Shown: one piece after another, positions 38,963 through 47,331 of the stretch | Position numbering within the stretch: the stretch's first letter is position 1 | How the letters are laid out: each line of letters starts with the position of its first letter | Source of the DNA: UBA8949 sp942493365 | GTDB taxonomy: Bacteria; Bacillota; Clostridia; Saccharofermentanales; UBA5734 | Assembly: GCA_942493365.1 (NCBI GenBank) | Contig: OW818697.1 | Span: 682,001-746,000 of the forward strand | Length of the DNA stretch: 64,000 nucleotides | Reading direction: 5' to 3' | The notes under the pieces: model-generated | Seen by the model: only the letters and a program-made list of their open reading frames with translations | The model's database searches: none | Told to the model about the DNA's origin: nothing | Position numbers and translations under genes: made by a program

Positions 38963-39223
38963 ATGAAAAGCCAATCTTCAGCAGATTCCAAGACAAGATG
39001 CAAACGGTTCAAGGCTCACGGGCAATTATTCTGCGGCCAGTTCAAGGGTCAACTGGCTCGGAAAAGGGGTTTTGGCCTCAATGAAGTCATCGGCATCGCC
39101 GCCGGCATCATCATTGCGGTTGTGGTGGTCATCCCCGGGCTGCAAGGCTTCGCCGGCGACATTCTGGGCAATCTGACCAACTGGTGGAATGATATGGCGT
39201 CCAGTGTTTTCGCAACCCCATGA
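38963..39223 (+). CDS. Flp/type IV-like pilin
   Basis: 86 aa. A long, basic leader of about 36 residues ends in RKRG, followed by FGLNE and a hydrophobic helix (VIGIAAGIIIAVVVVIPGL). G|FGLNE fits the prepilin cleavage rule (Gly at -1, Phe at +1, Glu at +5). The mature pilin would be about 50 residues, like Flp pilins. AGGAGGA lies upstream of the ATG. The only strong major-pilin candidate in the operon. Its TGA overlaps the next ATG. Confidence 0.82.
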   Translation: MKSQSSADSKTRCKRFKAHGQLFCGQFKGQLARKRGFGLNEVIGIAAGIIIAVVVVIPGLQGFAGDILGNLTNWWNDMASSVFATP

Positions 39224-39612
39224 TTGACAAGATGCTGGTAACCGTCGTAGCCGGCGCTCTGACGGTTGTGCTAGCCATGCAGTTGTTTCTGCTGAGTTTG
39301 CCGCTTTTTCGCCGACTCGAATACGACGCGGTCTGCCACAAATACACCCTGTTGATGGATCGGGCCGGCGGTCTGGATGATGTAACAGCCGCCCGACTGA
39401 TGCAGGATCTGGGTGAGCGGGGATTTACAGTTACGCAGTTGAATGGCACATCCTCAGCGCCGTTCGGGGCAAATCTGGATCTGCTGGTCACATCATCTTA
39501 TCCATCTTGCAGTTTTAGCAGTGATCTTAGCCTCGAGGAGGTGAGCGTATCGTTAACCTATCAATCAGGCACAATCTGCCGCGTTCTCAAAAGCTATGCC
39601 GAGGTTCCGTAG
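39220..39612 (+). CDS. Small membrane-anchored Tad-locus protein (DUF4320-like)
   Basis: 130 aa. One N-terminal membrane segment (MLVTVVAGALTVVLAMQLFLLSL), then an extracytoplasmic domain with two cysteines that could pair. Layout and place after the pilin suit a pseudopilin or DUF4320-type protein of Tad loci. Family assignment is tentative. Confidence 0.6.
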   Translation: MIDKMLVTVVAGALTVVLAMQLFLLSLPLFRRLEYDAVCHKYTLLMDRAGGLDDVTAARLMQDLGERGFTVTQLNGTSSAPFGANLDLLVTSSYPSCSFSSDLSLEEVSVSLTYQSGTICRVLKSYAEVP

Positions 39613-39617
39613 GCACG

Positions 39618-40040
39618 ATGCTGATTACTGTGTTTTGCGTGATTCTGGTCATGCTTCCGTTGGGTACACAAGGTATTCAACGGCTGCATGACTGGGTTCT
39701 CGTGCAGAAAGCTCGTCAGTACATCGCGGAAACGCTGCCGGCATCCTATATGTACCTGGACATTAGCCAGTTGGCCAATGGGCAACCCGTTTTGGATGAT
39801 AATCTGGCCATTGTCGGTTTACAAACTCGTTTCCAGACCGAGATGCCTGCGCAATTGGGGAACCGCTTGCGACTGATCAGTGTGCAGGTCACCTGGCGAG
39901 CGCTACCCTTCGATCCGAATCACTGGATGGGCGACGATCAGCCCCGCCGTATTCCTGTCGTGACGATAAACGCAGCTTTGGCTGATTCTTGGGGCCAGAA
40001 CATCCCACTTGAGGATTCGATTGAAATGCTGATGGATTAA
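39618..40040 (+). CDS. Small membrane-anchored Tad-locus protein
   Basis: 140 aa. N-terminal membrane segment (LITVFCVILVMLPLG) and an extracytoplasmic domain ending in SIEMLMD. Not recognised by family. Gene position and layout suggest a minor pilin-like component. No prepilin Gly-cleavage motif seen. Confidence 0.55.
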   Translation: MLITVFCVILVMLPLGTQGIQRLHDWVLVQKARQYIAETLPASYMYLDISQLANGQPVLDDNLAIVGLQTRFQTEMPAQLGNRLRLISVQVTWRALPFDPNHWMGDDQPRRIPVVTINAALADSWGQNIPLEDSIEMLMD

Positions 40041-40073
40041 ACGGGCTAATTTGTAACAGGAAAGGGACATCTC

Positions 40074-40727
40074 ATGAGAAAAGGCAAACAAATCATACTG
40101 ACCATTCTGATATCCTGCGCGCTACTGGCATTAACTTGGGCTGTCAGCAGCAATCGATCAACAGCCAAAATGATCGAAATTGTCGTCGCGAGTCGAGATA
40201 TTCCGGCCGGCTCCATGCTTGCGGCCGATCAGCTGGAGATGGTTAAGGTTCAGGAAAGCGACTGGGCGGCGCGCTATTACACGAGCATATCTCAAGCTGT
40301 AGGTCTTTGGACTGCAGCAGACATTCCAAATGGTGAAATGATCAGTCGATCAAGAATGGAAAGCATTGCCACTGGACTTCAATACCCGAAACCAGGACCC
40401 GGCCGGCGATTGTTGACACTAGACATGGACCCGGCTGATGCCAACGGCTTTTGGTTGTCAGCTGGAAGCCTCGTCGATCTATATCTGATTCCCAAAAACA
40501 GGGTCAGCGCCACCGATATCCAAATCCTTGAGAACATACGAATCATGGCAGTTTTACAAGGTGATTCCAGCCAAAAGGTCTCCGGCGTCATGGTCGCCTC
40601 GCCGACTAAAAGCGGATTGGTCTGCCTCGATCTCAACAACGAGCAGGCGCGTTTAATTATTGGTTCGCTTGGCCTCTATGAAATTCGCCTGACGGTCATC
40701 AACGAATTGCCAGCCGAATCGGCCTGA
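40074..40727 (+). CDS. cpaB: CpaB/RcpC-like SAF-domain protein
   Basis: 217 aa. N-terminal membrane anchor (ILTILISCALLALTW), then a SAF domain (IVVASRDIPAGSMLAADQLEMVKV) typical of CpaB and flagellar FlgA-like proteins, and a C-terminal domain (LVDLYLIPKNR...). In Tad systems CpaB acts outside the cytoplasmic membrane and helps pilus assembly. AGGAAAGG precedes the ATG. Last gene of the operon. Confidence 0.85.
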   Translation: MRKGKQIILTILISCALLALTWAVSSNRSTAKMIEIVVASRDIPAGSMLAADQLEMVKVQESDWAARYYTSISQAVGLWTAADIPNGEMISRSRMESIATGLQYPKPGPGRRLLTLDMDPADANGFWLSAGSLVDLYLIPKNRVSATDIQILENIRIMAVLQGDSSQKVSGVMVASPTKSGLVCLDLNNEQARLIIGSLGLYEIRLTVINELPAESA

Positions 40728-40734
40728 ATCGCCT

Positions 40735-40763
40735 TTTACAAGCGGGAGCAGATCTGCTATCAT
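40735..40763 (+). promoter_or_regulatory. Promoter of the AraC-type regulator gene
   Basis: TTTACA (40735-40740), 17 nt, TATCAT (40758-40763). Transcription would start about 10 nt before ATG 40781, leaving no room for an SD. Confidence 0.55.
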
Positions 40764-40780
40764 AAATTCGGGTGATTTGA

Positions 40781-41779
40781 ATGTTTGAAGATTTGCTGCC
40801 AGCCGTAGAACGAGGAATCATGGACGCCGCCGGCTCGATACCGGTTGTTTTCAAGGGCATCGAAAGAACCTTTGAAAAAGGGATGACCACGTCTGCTCCC
40901 AGCCGGCACGACTACCACGAATTGTCCTATATTAGAAGCGGCAAAGCTGAGTTCGAAGTCGAAGGCCGCCATATTATTCTTGAAAAAGGCGGCACCATTG
41001 TGCTCCGCCCCAAAACGCCGCATATTGTGCGGGCTATCGAGGGACACGTCGAAATTATCGGTTTGTATTTTGGCTTCTCGCAGCAGATTTCCGTTCAGGA
41101 GGCTGCGGCTGGCTCGATCAATCAGCCGACTCGGTTGGGCACGATGCCTGGGCAATTGCTCCGGACGACCGATATCGCGCCCAGAACGCTGGAACAATTT
41201 ATCAATTTCGCCAATGGTAGCGATGCGACTGACAGCGACAAGGCGATCGACCCGATCATCCTGATCAAGGGCAAAAGCCGTCAGGACATCGCGACTTTGG
41301 TCGAACGCATTTTGCGCGAAAGCAGACTCGAAAGCTATGGCCGGGAACTGATGATGCAGCTGATGGCGATGGAACTCCTGGTTGCCCTGGCCCGTGGCCT
41401 GCGTGAAGAGTGGGAGGAAAGCCTCCGCGTGCGCACCGGCAAGGCGCGCGAGCTGGTGCGTATTGCGCGCGACTTCATTGTCGAGAATCACGACCGCGAC
41501 ATCTCGGTCTCCGACGCGGCCGGCTATGTGTTTTTGAGCCAAGGCTATTTTACCCGGGCTTTCCGTGACGAAACCGGCATGAGTCCGATGACATTTCTCA
41601 TGCAAGTACGCGTCGATCATGCCTGCAAACTGCTGGAGCAAAAGGACATCAAGGTCAGCGGTGTTGCAGCGCAAGTCGGCTTCTCGAGTCCGCAGCGCTT
41701 CAATGCCGCCTTCCGCAAACACATCGGAAAAACACCGATGGAGTACCGGCGACAAGTTTTAGAGAAAAAAGAAGGCTGA
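40781..41779 (+). CDS. AraC-family regulator with cupin sensor domain
   Basis: 332 aa. An N-terminal cupin-like domain (HDYHELSYIRSGKAEFEVEG, VLRPKTPHIVRAI) and a C-terminal double HTH (DISVSDAAGYVFLSQGYFTRAFRDETGMSP, VAAQVGFSSPQRFNAAFRKH). It probably responds to a small sugar or metabolite. Only 4 nt separate it from folE, so it may be co-transcribed with the folate genes, although a link in function is not evident. Very short leader. Confidence 0.9.
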   Translation: MFEDLLPAVERGIMDAAGSIPVVFKGIERTFEKGMTTSAPSRHDYHELSYIRSGKAEFEVEGRHIILEKGGTIVLRPKTPHIVRAIEGHVEIIGLYFGFSQQISVQEAAAGSINQPTRLGTMPGQLLRTTDIAPRTLEQFINFANGSDATDSDKAIDPIILIKGKSRQDIATLVERILRESRLESYGRELMMQLMAMELLVALARGLREEWEESLRVRTGKARELVRIARDFIVENHDRDISVSDAAGYVFLSQGYFTRAFRDETGMSPMTFLMQVRVDHACKLLEQKDIKVSGVAAQVGFSSPQRFNAAFRKHIGKTPMEYRRQVLEKKEG

Positions 41780-41783
41780 TGAC

Positions 41784-42410
41784 ATGGATAATTTTTCAAA
41801 AATTGAAACAGATGAGGAAAACGCAGCGGTTTGTTCGGCCGATGTGATGGACTATCCCCGCATTGAGCGAGCGGTGCGTGACATTCTCGAGGCCATCGGC
41901 GAAGACCCCGAACGCGAAGGCCTGAAAGACACGCCTGCGCGCGTGGCCAGAATGTATGGCGAAATCTTCGCCGGTCTGCATCTCAATGTCAAAGATTCGA
42001 TTCGGGTTTTCAACGAGAAGGATCATGATGAAATGATCCTGGTGCGCGACATCCCGTTTTACTCGATGTGCGAACACCATCTCCTGCCCTTCATCGGCAA
42101 GGCGCACGTGGTCTATATCCCACAGGATGGCCGTATTCTGGGGCTCAGCAAGATTGCCCGCATTGTCGATGTCATGTCGAGAAAGCCCCAGTTGCAGGAG
42201 CGTCTGACCTCGCAGATTGCCGACACCATGGTCGAAGCCGTCCAGCCCCTTGGCGTGGCCGTAATTGTCGAAGCCGAACATCTTTGCATGACCATGCGCG
42301 GCATTCGCAAACCGGGTGCGCTGACTGTCACCTCCGCGCTGCGTGGACTTTGCAAAAAGGACGCGCGCTCCCGCGCCGAGACCATGGCGCTGATCAATCG
42401 ACATGAATAA
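41784..42410 (+). CDS. folE: GTP cyclohydrolase I
   Basis: First step of folate synthesis: GTP to dihydroneopterin triphosphate. 208 aa. Signatures DIPFYSMCEHHLLPFIGKA (zinc-binding Cys and His) and later HLCMTMRGIRKPG. Start ATG 41784. The stop overlaps the folP start by 8 nt, the first of three overlaps that couple the folate genes. Confidence 0.97.
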   Translation: MDNFSKIETDEENAAVCSADVMDYPRIERAVRDILEAIGEDPEREGLKDTPARVARMYGEIFAGLHLNVKDSIRVFNEKDHDEMILVRDIPFYSMCEHHLLPFIGKAHVVYIPQDGRILGLSKIARIVDVMSRKPQLQERLTSQIADTMVEAVQPLGVAVIVEAEHLCMTMRGIRKPGALTVTSALRGLCKKDARSRAETMALINRHE

Positions 42411-43284
42411 AACCGGGTCAGATATCCCGTCAATTTTCCGCGCCGGGCGATACGAGATTCCGCTTGGCCGCCGCACCTATATTATGGGAATACTCAATGT
42501 CACACCGGATTCGTTCTCCGACGGGGGCCGGTATTTGAATCTTGAGCAGGCGGTTCAACGCGCCGGTGAAATGTTGGCGCAGGGCGCTGACATCATCGAC
42601 ATCGGCGGCGAATCCACGCGCCCGGGCTACACACCGGTTGACGCTGAGCAAGAACTCAGCAGGGTCATACCGGTGATTGAGCGCATCACCCGCGAATACA
42701 ACTGCCCGATCTCCATTGACACCGTCAAACCAGTCGTTGCCGACGCCGCTTTGGCGGCCGGTGCCTGCATCGTCAACGATATCAATGGTCTGCAGGGCGA
42801 TCCGGACATGGCCGCTGTTGCGGCCCGACACCAGGCTGGCGTCATCATCATGCACAATGCGCGACTCTACCGCGACGAATCGGTCGTGCCGAACGACGAT
42901 CTCATGTCCGCGGTTGTAGCATTCTTGCATAAAAGCTGCCAGATTGCCAGCGCAGCAGGCATCCAAACCAAACAGCTTATGATCGATCCTGGCGTTGGCT
43001 TCGGGGTGACGCCTGAGGAATCGATCGAGATGATTGCCCAGCTGCAAGACCTGCAAACCTTGGGATTGCCCATCTTGCTCGGGCCTTCCCGCAAGCGGTT
43101 TATCGGAACGATCATGGGCGATACCGTGACCGATCGTCTGTCGGGCACCGGTGCGGCGGTCGCGCTTGGCATTGCCAACGGCGCAGGGTTTGTCCGTGTT
43201 CACGATGTTCGTGAGATGGTCGAGGTGGCACGCGTAGCCGATGCCATTTGCCGTGCTGCAACTGACAGGGAGGGACGTGCATGA
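42403..43284 (+). CDS. folP: Dihydropteroate synthase
   Basis: Condenses the pterin pyrophosphate with p-aminobenzoate. 293 aa. Signatures MGILNVTPDSFSDGG, DIIDIGGESTRPG and LIDPGVGFG and GPSRKRF are all present. Coupled to folE and folB. Target of sulfonamides by family. Confidence 0.97.
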   Translation: MNKTGSDIPSIFRAGRYEIPLGRRTYIMGILNVTPDSFSDGGRYLNLEQAVQRAGEMLAQGADIIDIGGESTRPGYTPVDAEQELSRVIPVIERITREYNCPISIDTVKPVVADAALAAGACIVNDINGLQGDPDMAAVAARHQAGVIIMHNARLYRDESVVPNDDLMSAVVAFLHKSCQIASAAGIQTKQLMIDPGVGFGVTPEESIEMIAQLQDLQTLGLPILLGPSRKRFIGTIMGDTVTDRLSGTGAAVALGIANGAGFVRVHDVREMVEVARVADAICRAATDREGRA

Positions 43285-43664
43285 CCGAAAGATGGGATCA
43301 GATCCTCATGGAAGGCATGATATTTAATGGACGAATCGGGGTATTGGCATTCGAAAAACGAATTCCTCAGCCTTATAAAATAGACGCGGTCATTTGCTGT
43401 CGAAAAATTGAGGCATGCAGCACCGATAAGCTCATGCACACCATCAATTACGCAAGCGCCTACGACATGATCCGCAAAATTGTCGAAAACGCCGATTGCG
43501 ATCTCATCGAACGATTGGCCGAGATGATCGCGGAGTCCCTGCTGGAATGCTGCCCGCTGGCCCAAGCTGTTGAGATATCGGTCAGAAAGCCCAAGGCGCC
43601 TGTTGACGGTGAATTTGACGCGATGGGCGTTCGCATTTTCAGGGAAAGGACCGAACAAGCATGA
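43281..43664 (+). CDS. folB: Dihydroneopterin aldolase
   Basis: 127 aa. Family signature at EGMIFNGRIGVLAFEKRIPQPY; catalytic-type Glu and Lys residues lie in the expected places (EGM near residue 11, SVRKPKAPV near 102). Makes hydroxymethyl-dihydropterin for FolK. Both ends overlap neighbours by 4 nt. Confidence 0.93.
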   Translation: MTERWDQILMEGMIFNGRIGVLAFEKRIPQPYKIDAVICCRKIEACSTDKLMHTINYASAYDMIRKIVENADCDLIERLAEMIAESLLECCPLAQAVEISVRKPKAPVDGEFDAMGVRIFRERTEQA

Positions 43665-44140
43665 TCGATAGGCAAGCGATCTGGAATACCGCTTACTTGT
43701 CTTTGGGAGCCAACCTGGGAGACCGCTTGGCCACGCTGCGCCAAGCGTTGTTCGAGCTTGCATGCAGCGATGACATTCGAATCACCGCTGCATCATCAAT
43801 TTATGAAACCGATCCCGTCGGGCTGGAAGATCAGCCGCCCTTTCTCAACGCCGTTATAGCTGTGTCTACCACGCTGCAACCCTTGGATCTGCTGCATCGC
43901 TGTCAGGATATCGAAAATCGATTCCAGCGCGAGCGAAACGTTCGTTGGGGTCCGCGGACACTCGACATTGATATGCTGATTTACGAAAACATTGTCATGG
44001 AGACACCGGAGCTGACGTTGCCTCATCCCCGCATGACGGCGCGCGAATTTGTTACCATTCCCCTCCGCGAACTGGAAACCGGCGAGATTGGCCGCTCCGC
44101 TGGCGTTAGACCAATTGACACCAATTGGACCCTGCGCTAA
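43661..44140 (+). CDS. folK: HPPK, hydroxymethyldihydropterin pyrophosphokinase
   Basis: 159 aa. Motifs YLSLGANLGDR, YETDPVG, QPPFLNAV and RWGPRTLDIDML (Mg-binding aspartates) followed by LPHPRM. Adds pyrophosphate to the pterin before the FolP step. End of the folate operon; p-aminobenzoate genes are not in the window. Confidence 0.96.
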   Translation: MIDRQAIWNTAYLSLGANLGDRLATLRQALFELACSDDIRITAASSIYETDPVGLEDQPPFLNAVIAVSTTLQPLDLLHRCQDIENRFQRERNVRWGPRTLDIDMLIYENIVMETPELTLPHPRMTAREFVTIPLRELETGEIGRSAGVRPIDTNWTLR

Positions 44141-44144
44141 ATAC

Positions 44145-44217
44145 TTGTAACGTGTTCTAAAACCAGATAGAATAGCAGTGAACTGTTTGAGACGCTTCGG
44201 GCGTCTGGATGGTTCAC
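44145..44217 (+). promoter_or_regulatory. Promoter and 5' hairpin of the disordered-protein gene
   Basis: TTGTAA (44145-44150), 17 nt, TAGAAT (44168-44173). From about the start point a two-part hairpin follows. The outer stem GTGAAC/GTTCAC (44178-44183 with 44212-44217) encloses the inner stem AGACGC/GCGTCT around TTCGG. No T tract follows, so it is a leader structure rather than a terminator. Confidence 0.6.
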
Positions 44218-44251
44218 GAACAGTAACACCAATGTTTTCCGGGAGGTCGAC

Positions 44252-44881
44252 ATGAGCAATAGCGGTAACAACCCCAATCCAGGCCAGGGTGGCTCAGGCC
44301 AACATCGGCGCAATTACAGGCATTTCGGCCCGTCAGGCAGCAACAACGCCGGCGGTGGTTCGGCCTCAGGTGCAGCGTCAGGCCCTGGGGGCGGTGTGCC
44401 CAACCCGCGCAACGGCGGCAATCGCCCGCCGCGTCCAGACAATCGCGACAACCGAGAGTTGCGCAAAGATCAGCCTGCTCGCCCACCGCAACAACAAAAC
44501 CGCCCGGGTCAGCCACAAGGCCAGCAGCGTCCGCAGCAGGGTCAGCAGCCGCGTCAGCAGCAAGGCCCGCAGCAGCGTACACCGCAGCAGGGACCGCAGC
44601 AGCGCAACCAGCAAAGTTTGCAGCGTCAGGATCGCCCCCAGGAACGCCCGCAGGAGGCACGCCAGCCTCAGGAGCAGCGCCAGCCGCAGGAGGCACGCCA
44701 GCCTCAGGAGCAGCGCCGTGAATTCCGCGAACAGCAATACAATCAGGAACAAGCAAAGCGCTGGGAAAAAGTAATCAAGTCCGAAGAGACTTATGAAGAC
44801 ATCAAACGGGAAAATGAGCGGCTCGAAAAAGAGATCTGGCTGGACATCGCCGGCATTCATACCGTTAAACTTGATTTCTAG
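44252..44881 (+). CDS. Gln/Pro/Arg-rich disordered protein
   Basis: 209 aa, not recognised. Residues 1-55 are Gly/Ser/Asn-rich. Residues 60-170 are built of Q, P and R with short repeats (RPQEARQPQEQRQPQEARQ). The last ~45 residues (EQAKRWEKVIKSEETYEDIKREN...) look helical and end in a hydrophobic turn. The basic charge suggests binding to nucleic acid or ribosomes, as with the RlmB extension, but this is inference. GGGAGG precedes ATG 44252. The gene has its own promoter and leader hairpin. Confidence 0.75.
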   Translation: MSNSGNNPNPGQGGSGQHRRNYRHFGPSGSNNAGGGSASGAASGPGGGVPNPRNGGNRPPRPDNRDNRELRKDQPARPPQQQNRPGQPQGQQRPQQGQQPRQQQGPQQRTPQQGPQQRNQQSLQRQDRPQERPQEARQPQEQRQPQEARQPQEQRREFREQQYNQEQAKRWEKVIKSEETYEDIKRENERLEKEIWLDIAGIHTVKLDF

Positions 44882-44882
44882 A

Positions 44883-46331
44883 ATGCCGTCTTCAGACCTG
44901 CAAATGCCGCTTGTATCGGCATTGCTGAACATGGTCGGGGCAAACCGAACATCCTGGCACATGCCGGGCCACGCCGGCAGTTCAGGCTGGCCAGACTGGC
45001 TGAAAATGTCGTTGGCTGAATTCGATGTGACCGAATTGCCGCAAACCGACGATCTTAACCGACCGACCGGTCCGGCTTTGGAAGCAATGTCCTTGGCTGC
45101 CGCAGCCTTCGGCGCGGGGGTTACCCGGTTTATTACATCGGGGACGACCACTGCGCTGCATATTATGCTGGCGCTCGTTGTCGGTCGAGGCGGCAGTTTG
45201 TTTTTACCGCGCGGTGTCCATCAGTCGGTTGTACATGCCGCAGCGCTCTTGGATTTGCAGCTAAATTGGCTGGAGGCCCAGCCATTGGCGGGCGAGCAAG
45301 CCAATTATGGTCTGCTGCCTTTGGTCACGGCCGAGCAGGTCGAGTCGGCTTTGGACCGACACCCGGCATGCAGTACGGTATTTTTGACATCACCTGACTA
45401 TTATGGGTTTTGTCCTGACCTGACGGCCATCGCTGAGGTTGTCCACCGCCATGGTGCCCAGTTGATTGTCGATGAGGCGCACGGCGCGCACCTGGCATTT
45501 GGCGGCAGCCAGTTTCCGGTCTCGGCGCTGCGGGCGGGAGCGGATGCCTGCGTCCAAAGCGGGCATAAGACATTGCCGGTTATGACGCCGGGGGCGATGA
45601 TTCATCTTTCAGCCGCAGCCCTATCAGCTGGTCGCATCAGTCTCGCGCGCTTGGACAGTCTGATCCCGGTTTTTCAGACCTCAAGCCCCTCCTTTCCGGT
45701 TGCCGCCACCCTGGACTACGCCCGCGCCTGGTTGAGCCAATCCGGACAGGCAGCGATCGACGGCCAGCTTGACTGTCTTGCCCGGTTTCGCGCGGCGTTG
45801 CCACCGGGTCTTGGCTGCACGCCGCTCGCCGCCAATCACGACCCCCTGCGGGTGGTGCTGGCGGCAGAACCCGGTCAGCCACCGCTCGCGGCTCACGCCC
45901 TGGCCGCCCAATTGGCGGCGGCCGGTATCGATATCGAATTCGCTGATTTGACCCGGCTGGTGCTCATTCCGTCACTGCTGCAGCCCACCGAAGCCTGGCA
46001 GCAGCTGACAGCGGTCTTGCAGCAGATTACGCTGACATTTGGCAACAAGGAACTGGAAAAGGAGTGGCAGCTGCTTTTAGGCCAAGCCCCCGAAACCGCC
46101 CTGCCGCCGGGCGATGTTCTGTTTGGACGACACCCGCTGCAGCGGCTACCGCTGACTCAGGCGGCCGGCCGCATCAGCGCCCGTGCGATCCTGCCATACC
46201 CGCCAGGCATACCGTTGATTTGGCCAGGCGAAAAACTTGATCACAAGAGGGTTGATTTCCTGCGCCGATTATTGGAAAATAACATCAGCATATCTGGTCT
46301 TGATCAGGACAGCCTTTGGGTGCTGTTATGA
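44883..46331 (+). CDS. Orn/Lys/Arg decarboxylase-family protein (YaaO/SpeA type)
   Basis: 482 aa PLP-dependent fold. It has SWHMPGHAG near the N-terminus, the aspartate region VDEAHGAHLAFG, and the PLP lysine in QSGHKTLPVMTPGAMIH. The likely product is an arginine, lysine or ornithine decarboxylase; the substrate cannot be fixed from sequence. Position before tmk matches Bacillus yaaO. ATG 44883 is 1 nt past the preceding TAG, with no clear SD. A frame opening at 44793 would overlap the disordered-protein gene. Confidence 0.88.
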   Translation: MPSSDLQMPLVSALLNMVGANRTSWHMPGHAGSSGWPDWLKMSLAEFDVTELPQTDDLNRPTGPALEAMSLAAAAFGAGVTRFITSGTTTALHIMLALVVGRGGSLFLPRGVHQSVVHAAALLDLQLNWLEAQPLAGEQANYGLLPLVTAEQVESALDRHPACSTVFLTSPDYYGFCPDLTAIAEVVHRHGAQLIVDEAHGAHLAFGGSQFPVSALRAGADACVQSGHKTLPVMTPGAMIHLSAAALSAGRISLARLDSLIPVFQTSSPSFPVAATLDYARAWLSQSGQAAIDGQLDCLARFRAALPPGLGCTPLAANHDPLRVVLAAEPGQPPLAAHALAAQLAAAGIDIEFADLTRLVLIPSLLQPTEAWQQLTAVLQQITLTFGNKELEKEWQLLLGQAPETALPPGDVLFGRHPLQRLPLTQAAGRISARAILPYPPGIPLIWPGEKLDHKRVDFLRRLLENNISISGLDQDSLWVLL

Positions 46332-46352
46332 TTGATACCATCAGGAGCCACG

Positions 46353-47003
46353 ATGATGTATAATGTAGAAAAGTCGGCCCGCGGCCGACTGATTACCCTC
46401 GAGGGGATCGACGGAACCGGCAAGTCGACACAAATTGCCAGTCTGTCCGCAGCGATCCGCGATCGGGGCATAGCGGTTCTGGAACTTCGCGAACCCGGCG
46501 GCACGGCCATCGGCGAGGCGATTCGCCAGATCCTGCTGGACAACAAACATACCGGCATGACACAGGAAACCGAGCTGCTGCTTTTTGCGGCGGCACGAGC
46601 ACAATTGGTTCGCGAGGTCATTCTGCCCGCCTTGAACAGCGGGACGTGGGTCATCTGTGATCGCTTTCTGGATTCTTCAGTGGCCTACCAAGGATACGGC
46701 CGCGAGATGCCTCTCGACATGATTGATACCATCAACAGGTTCGCAGTCGATGGCTGTCGGCCGGACATCACGATTTTGCTCGATTTACCGGTCGAAACGG
46801 CGCTGGGCAGATTGGATGGACGACAGGACAAGGCCGACCGTCTCGATATTGAAAGCACGGCGTTTATGCAAAGGGTTTATGAGGGGTACCACGCGGCGGC
46901 AGCCCGAGAACCTGACCGAATCAAGCTCGTGGACGCCGGGCAACCCGAAATGGCACTGGCACAGCAAATATTTCAAGTTATTTGGGAGGGCTTTGGCACA
47001 TGA
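46353..47003 (+). CDS. tmk: Thymidylate kinase
   Basis: 216 aa. P-loop TLEGIDGTGKST near residue 16, the dTMP-binding ELREPGGTAIGEAIR and CDRFLDSSVAYQG are present. Phosphorylates dTMP. ATG 46353 follows AGGAG; the next codon is also ATG. The stop overlaps the darA ATG. Confidence 0.96.
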   Translation: MMYNVEKSARGRLITLEGIDGTGKSTQIASLSAAIRDRGIAVLELREPGGTAIGEAIRQILLDNKHTGMTQETELLLFAAARAQLVREVILPALNSGTWVICDRFLDSSVAYQGYGREMPLDMIDTINRFAVDGCRPDITILLDLPVETALGRLDGRQDKADRLDIESTAFMQRVYEGYHAAAAREPDRIKLVDAGQPEMALAQQIFQVIWEGFGT

Positions 47004-47329
47004 AACTTATTTTTGCAATTGTTCACGATGAAGACAGTCCGCGCTTGATGGCCGAACTGAACCGCGTCGGATACCGGGTCACCAAAATGAACTCGTCCGG
47101 TGGCTTCCTGCGTTCCGGCAATACAACGTTGATGATTGTCGTTGAAGAGGACCAATTGGAGGATGTCCTGAGCATTGTCCGCAAGCATTCCAGCAGCCGC
47201 CAGGCTGCCATCAATACCAATGTGACACCATCATCCATGGGGGGTGCCTACATTCCCTATCCGGTTGAAGTCATGGTTGGCGGCGCGACGGTTTTCGTAC
47301 TCAACGTCGAACATTTCGAGAAAATGTAA
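47000..47329 (+). CDS. darA: Cyclic-di-AMP receptor DarA/PstA (YaaQ)
   Basis: 109 aa PII-like protein. Begins KLIFAIVHDEDSPRLM, with the family core RVTKMNSSGGFLRSGNTTLMI. In Bacillus, Staphylococcus and Listeria this protein binds c-di-AMP as a trimer. The gene sits between tmk and holB there too. ATGA overlap with tmk. The signal it transmits is unknown. Confidence 0.95.
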   Translation: MKLIFAIVHDEDSPRLMAELNRVGYRVTKMNSSGGFLRSGNTTLMIVVEEDQLEDVLSIVRKHSSSRQAAINTNVTPSSMGGAYIPYPVEVMVGGATVFVLNVEHFEKM

Positions 47330-47331
47330 AA

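Noticed and set aside
40735..44140. AraC regulator as specific controller of folate genes
   Set aside because: They are only adjacent. The cupin sensor domain and lack of any shared site give no functional evidence.
44178..44217. Terminator after folK
   Set aside because: The hairpin has no T run and begins at the predicted start of the next transcript.
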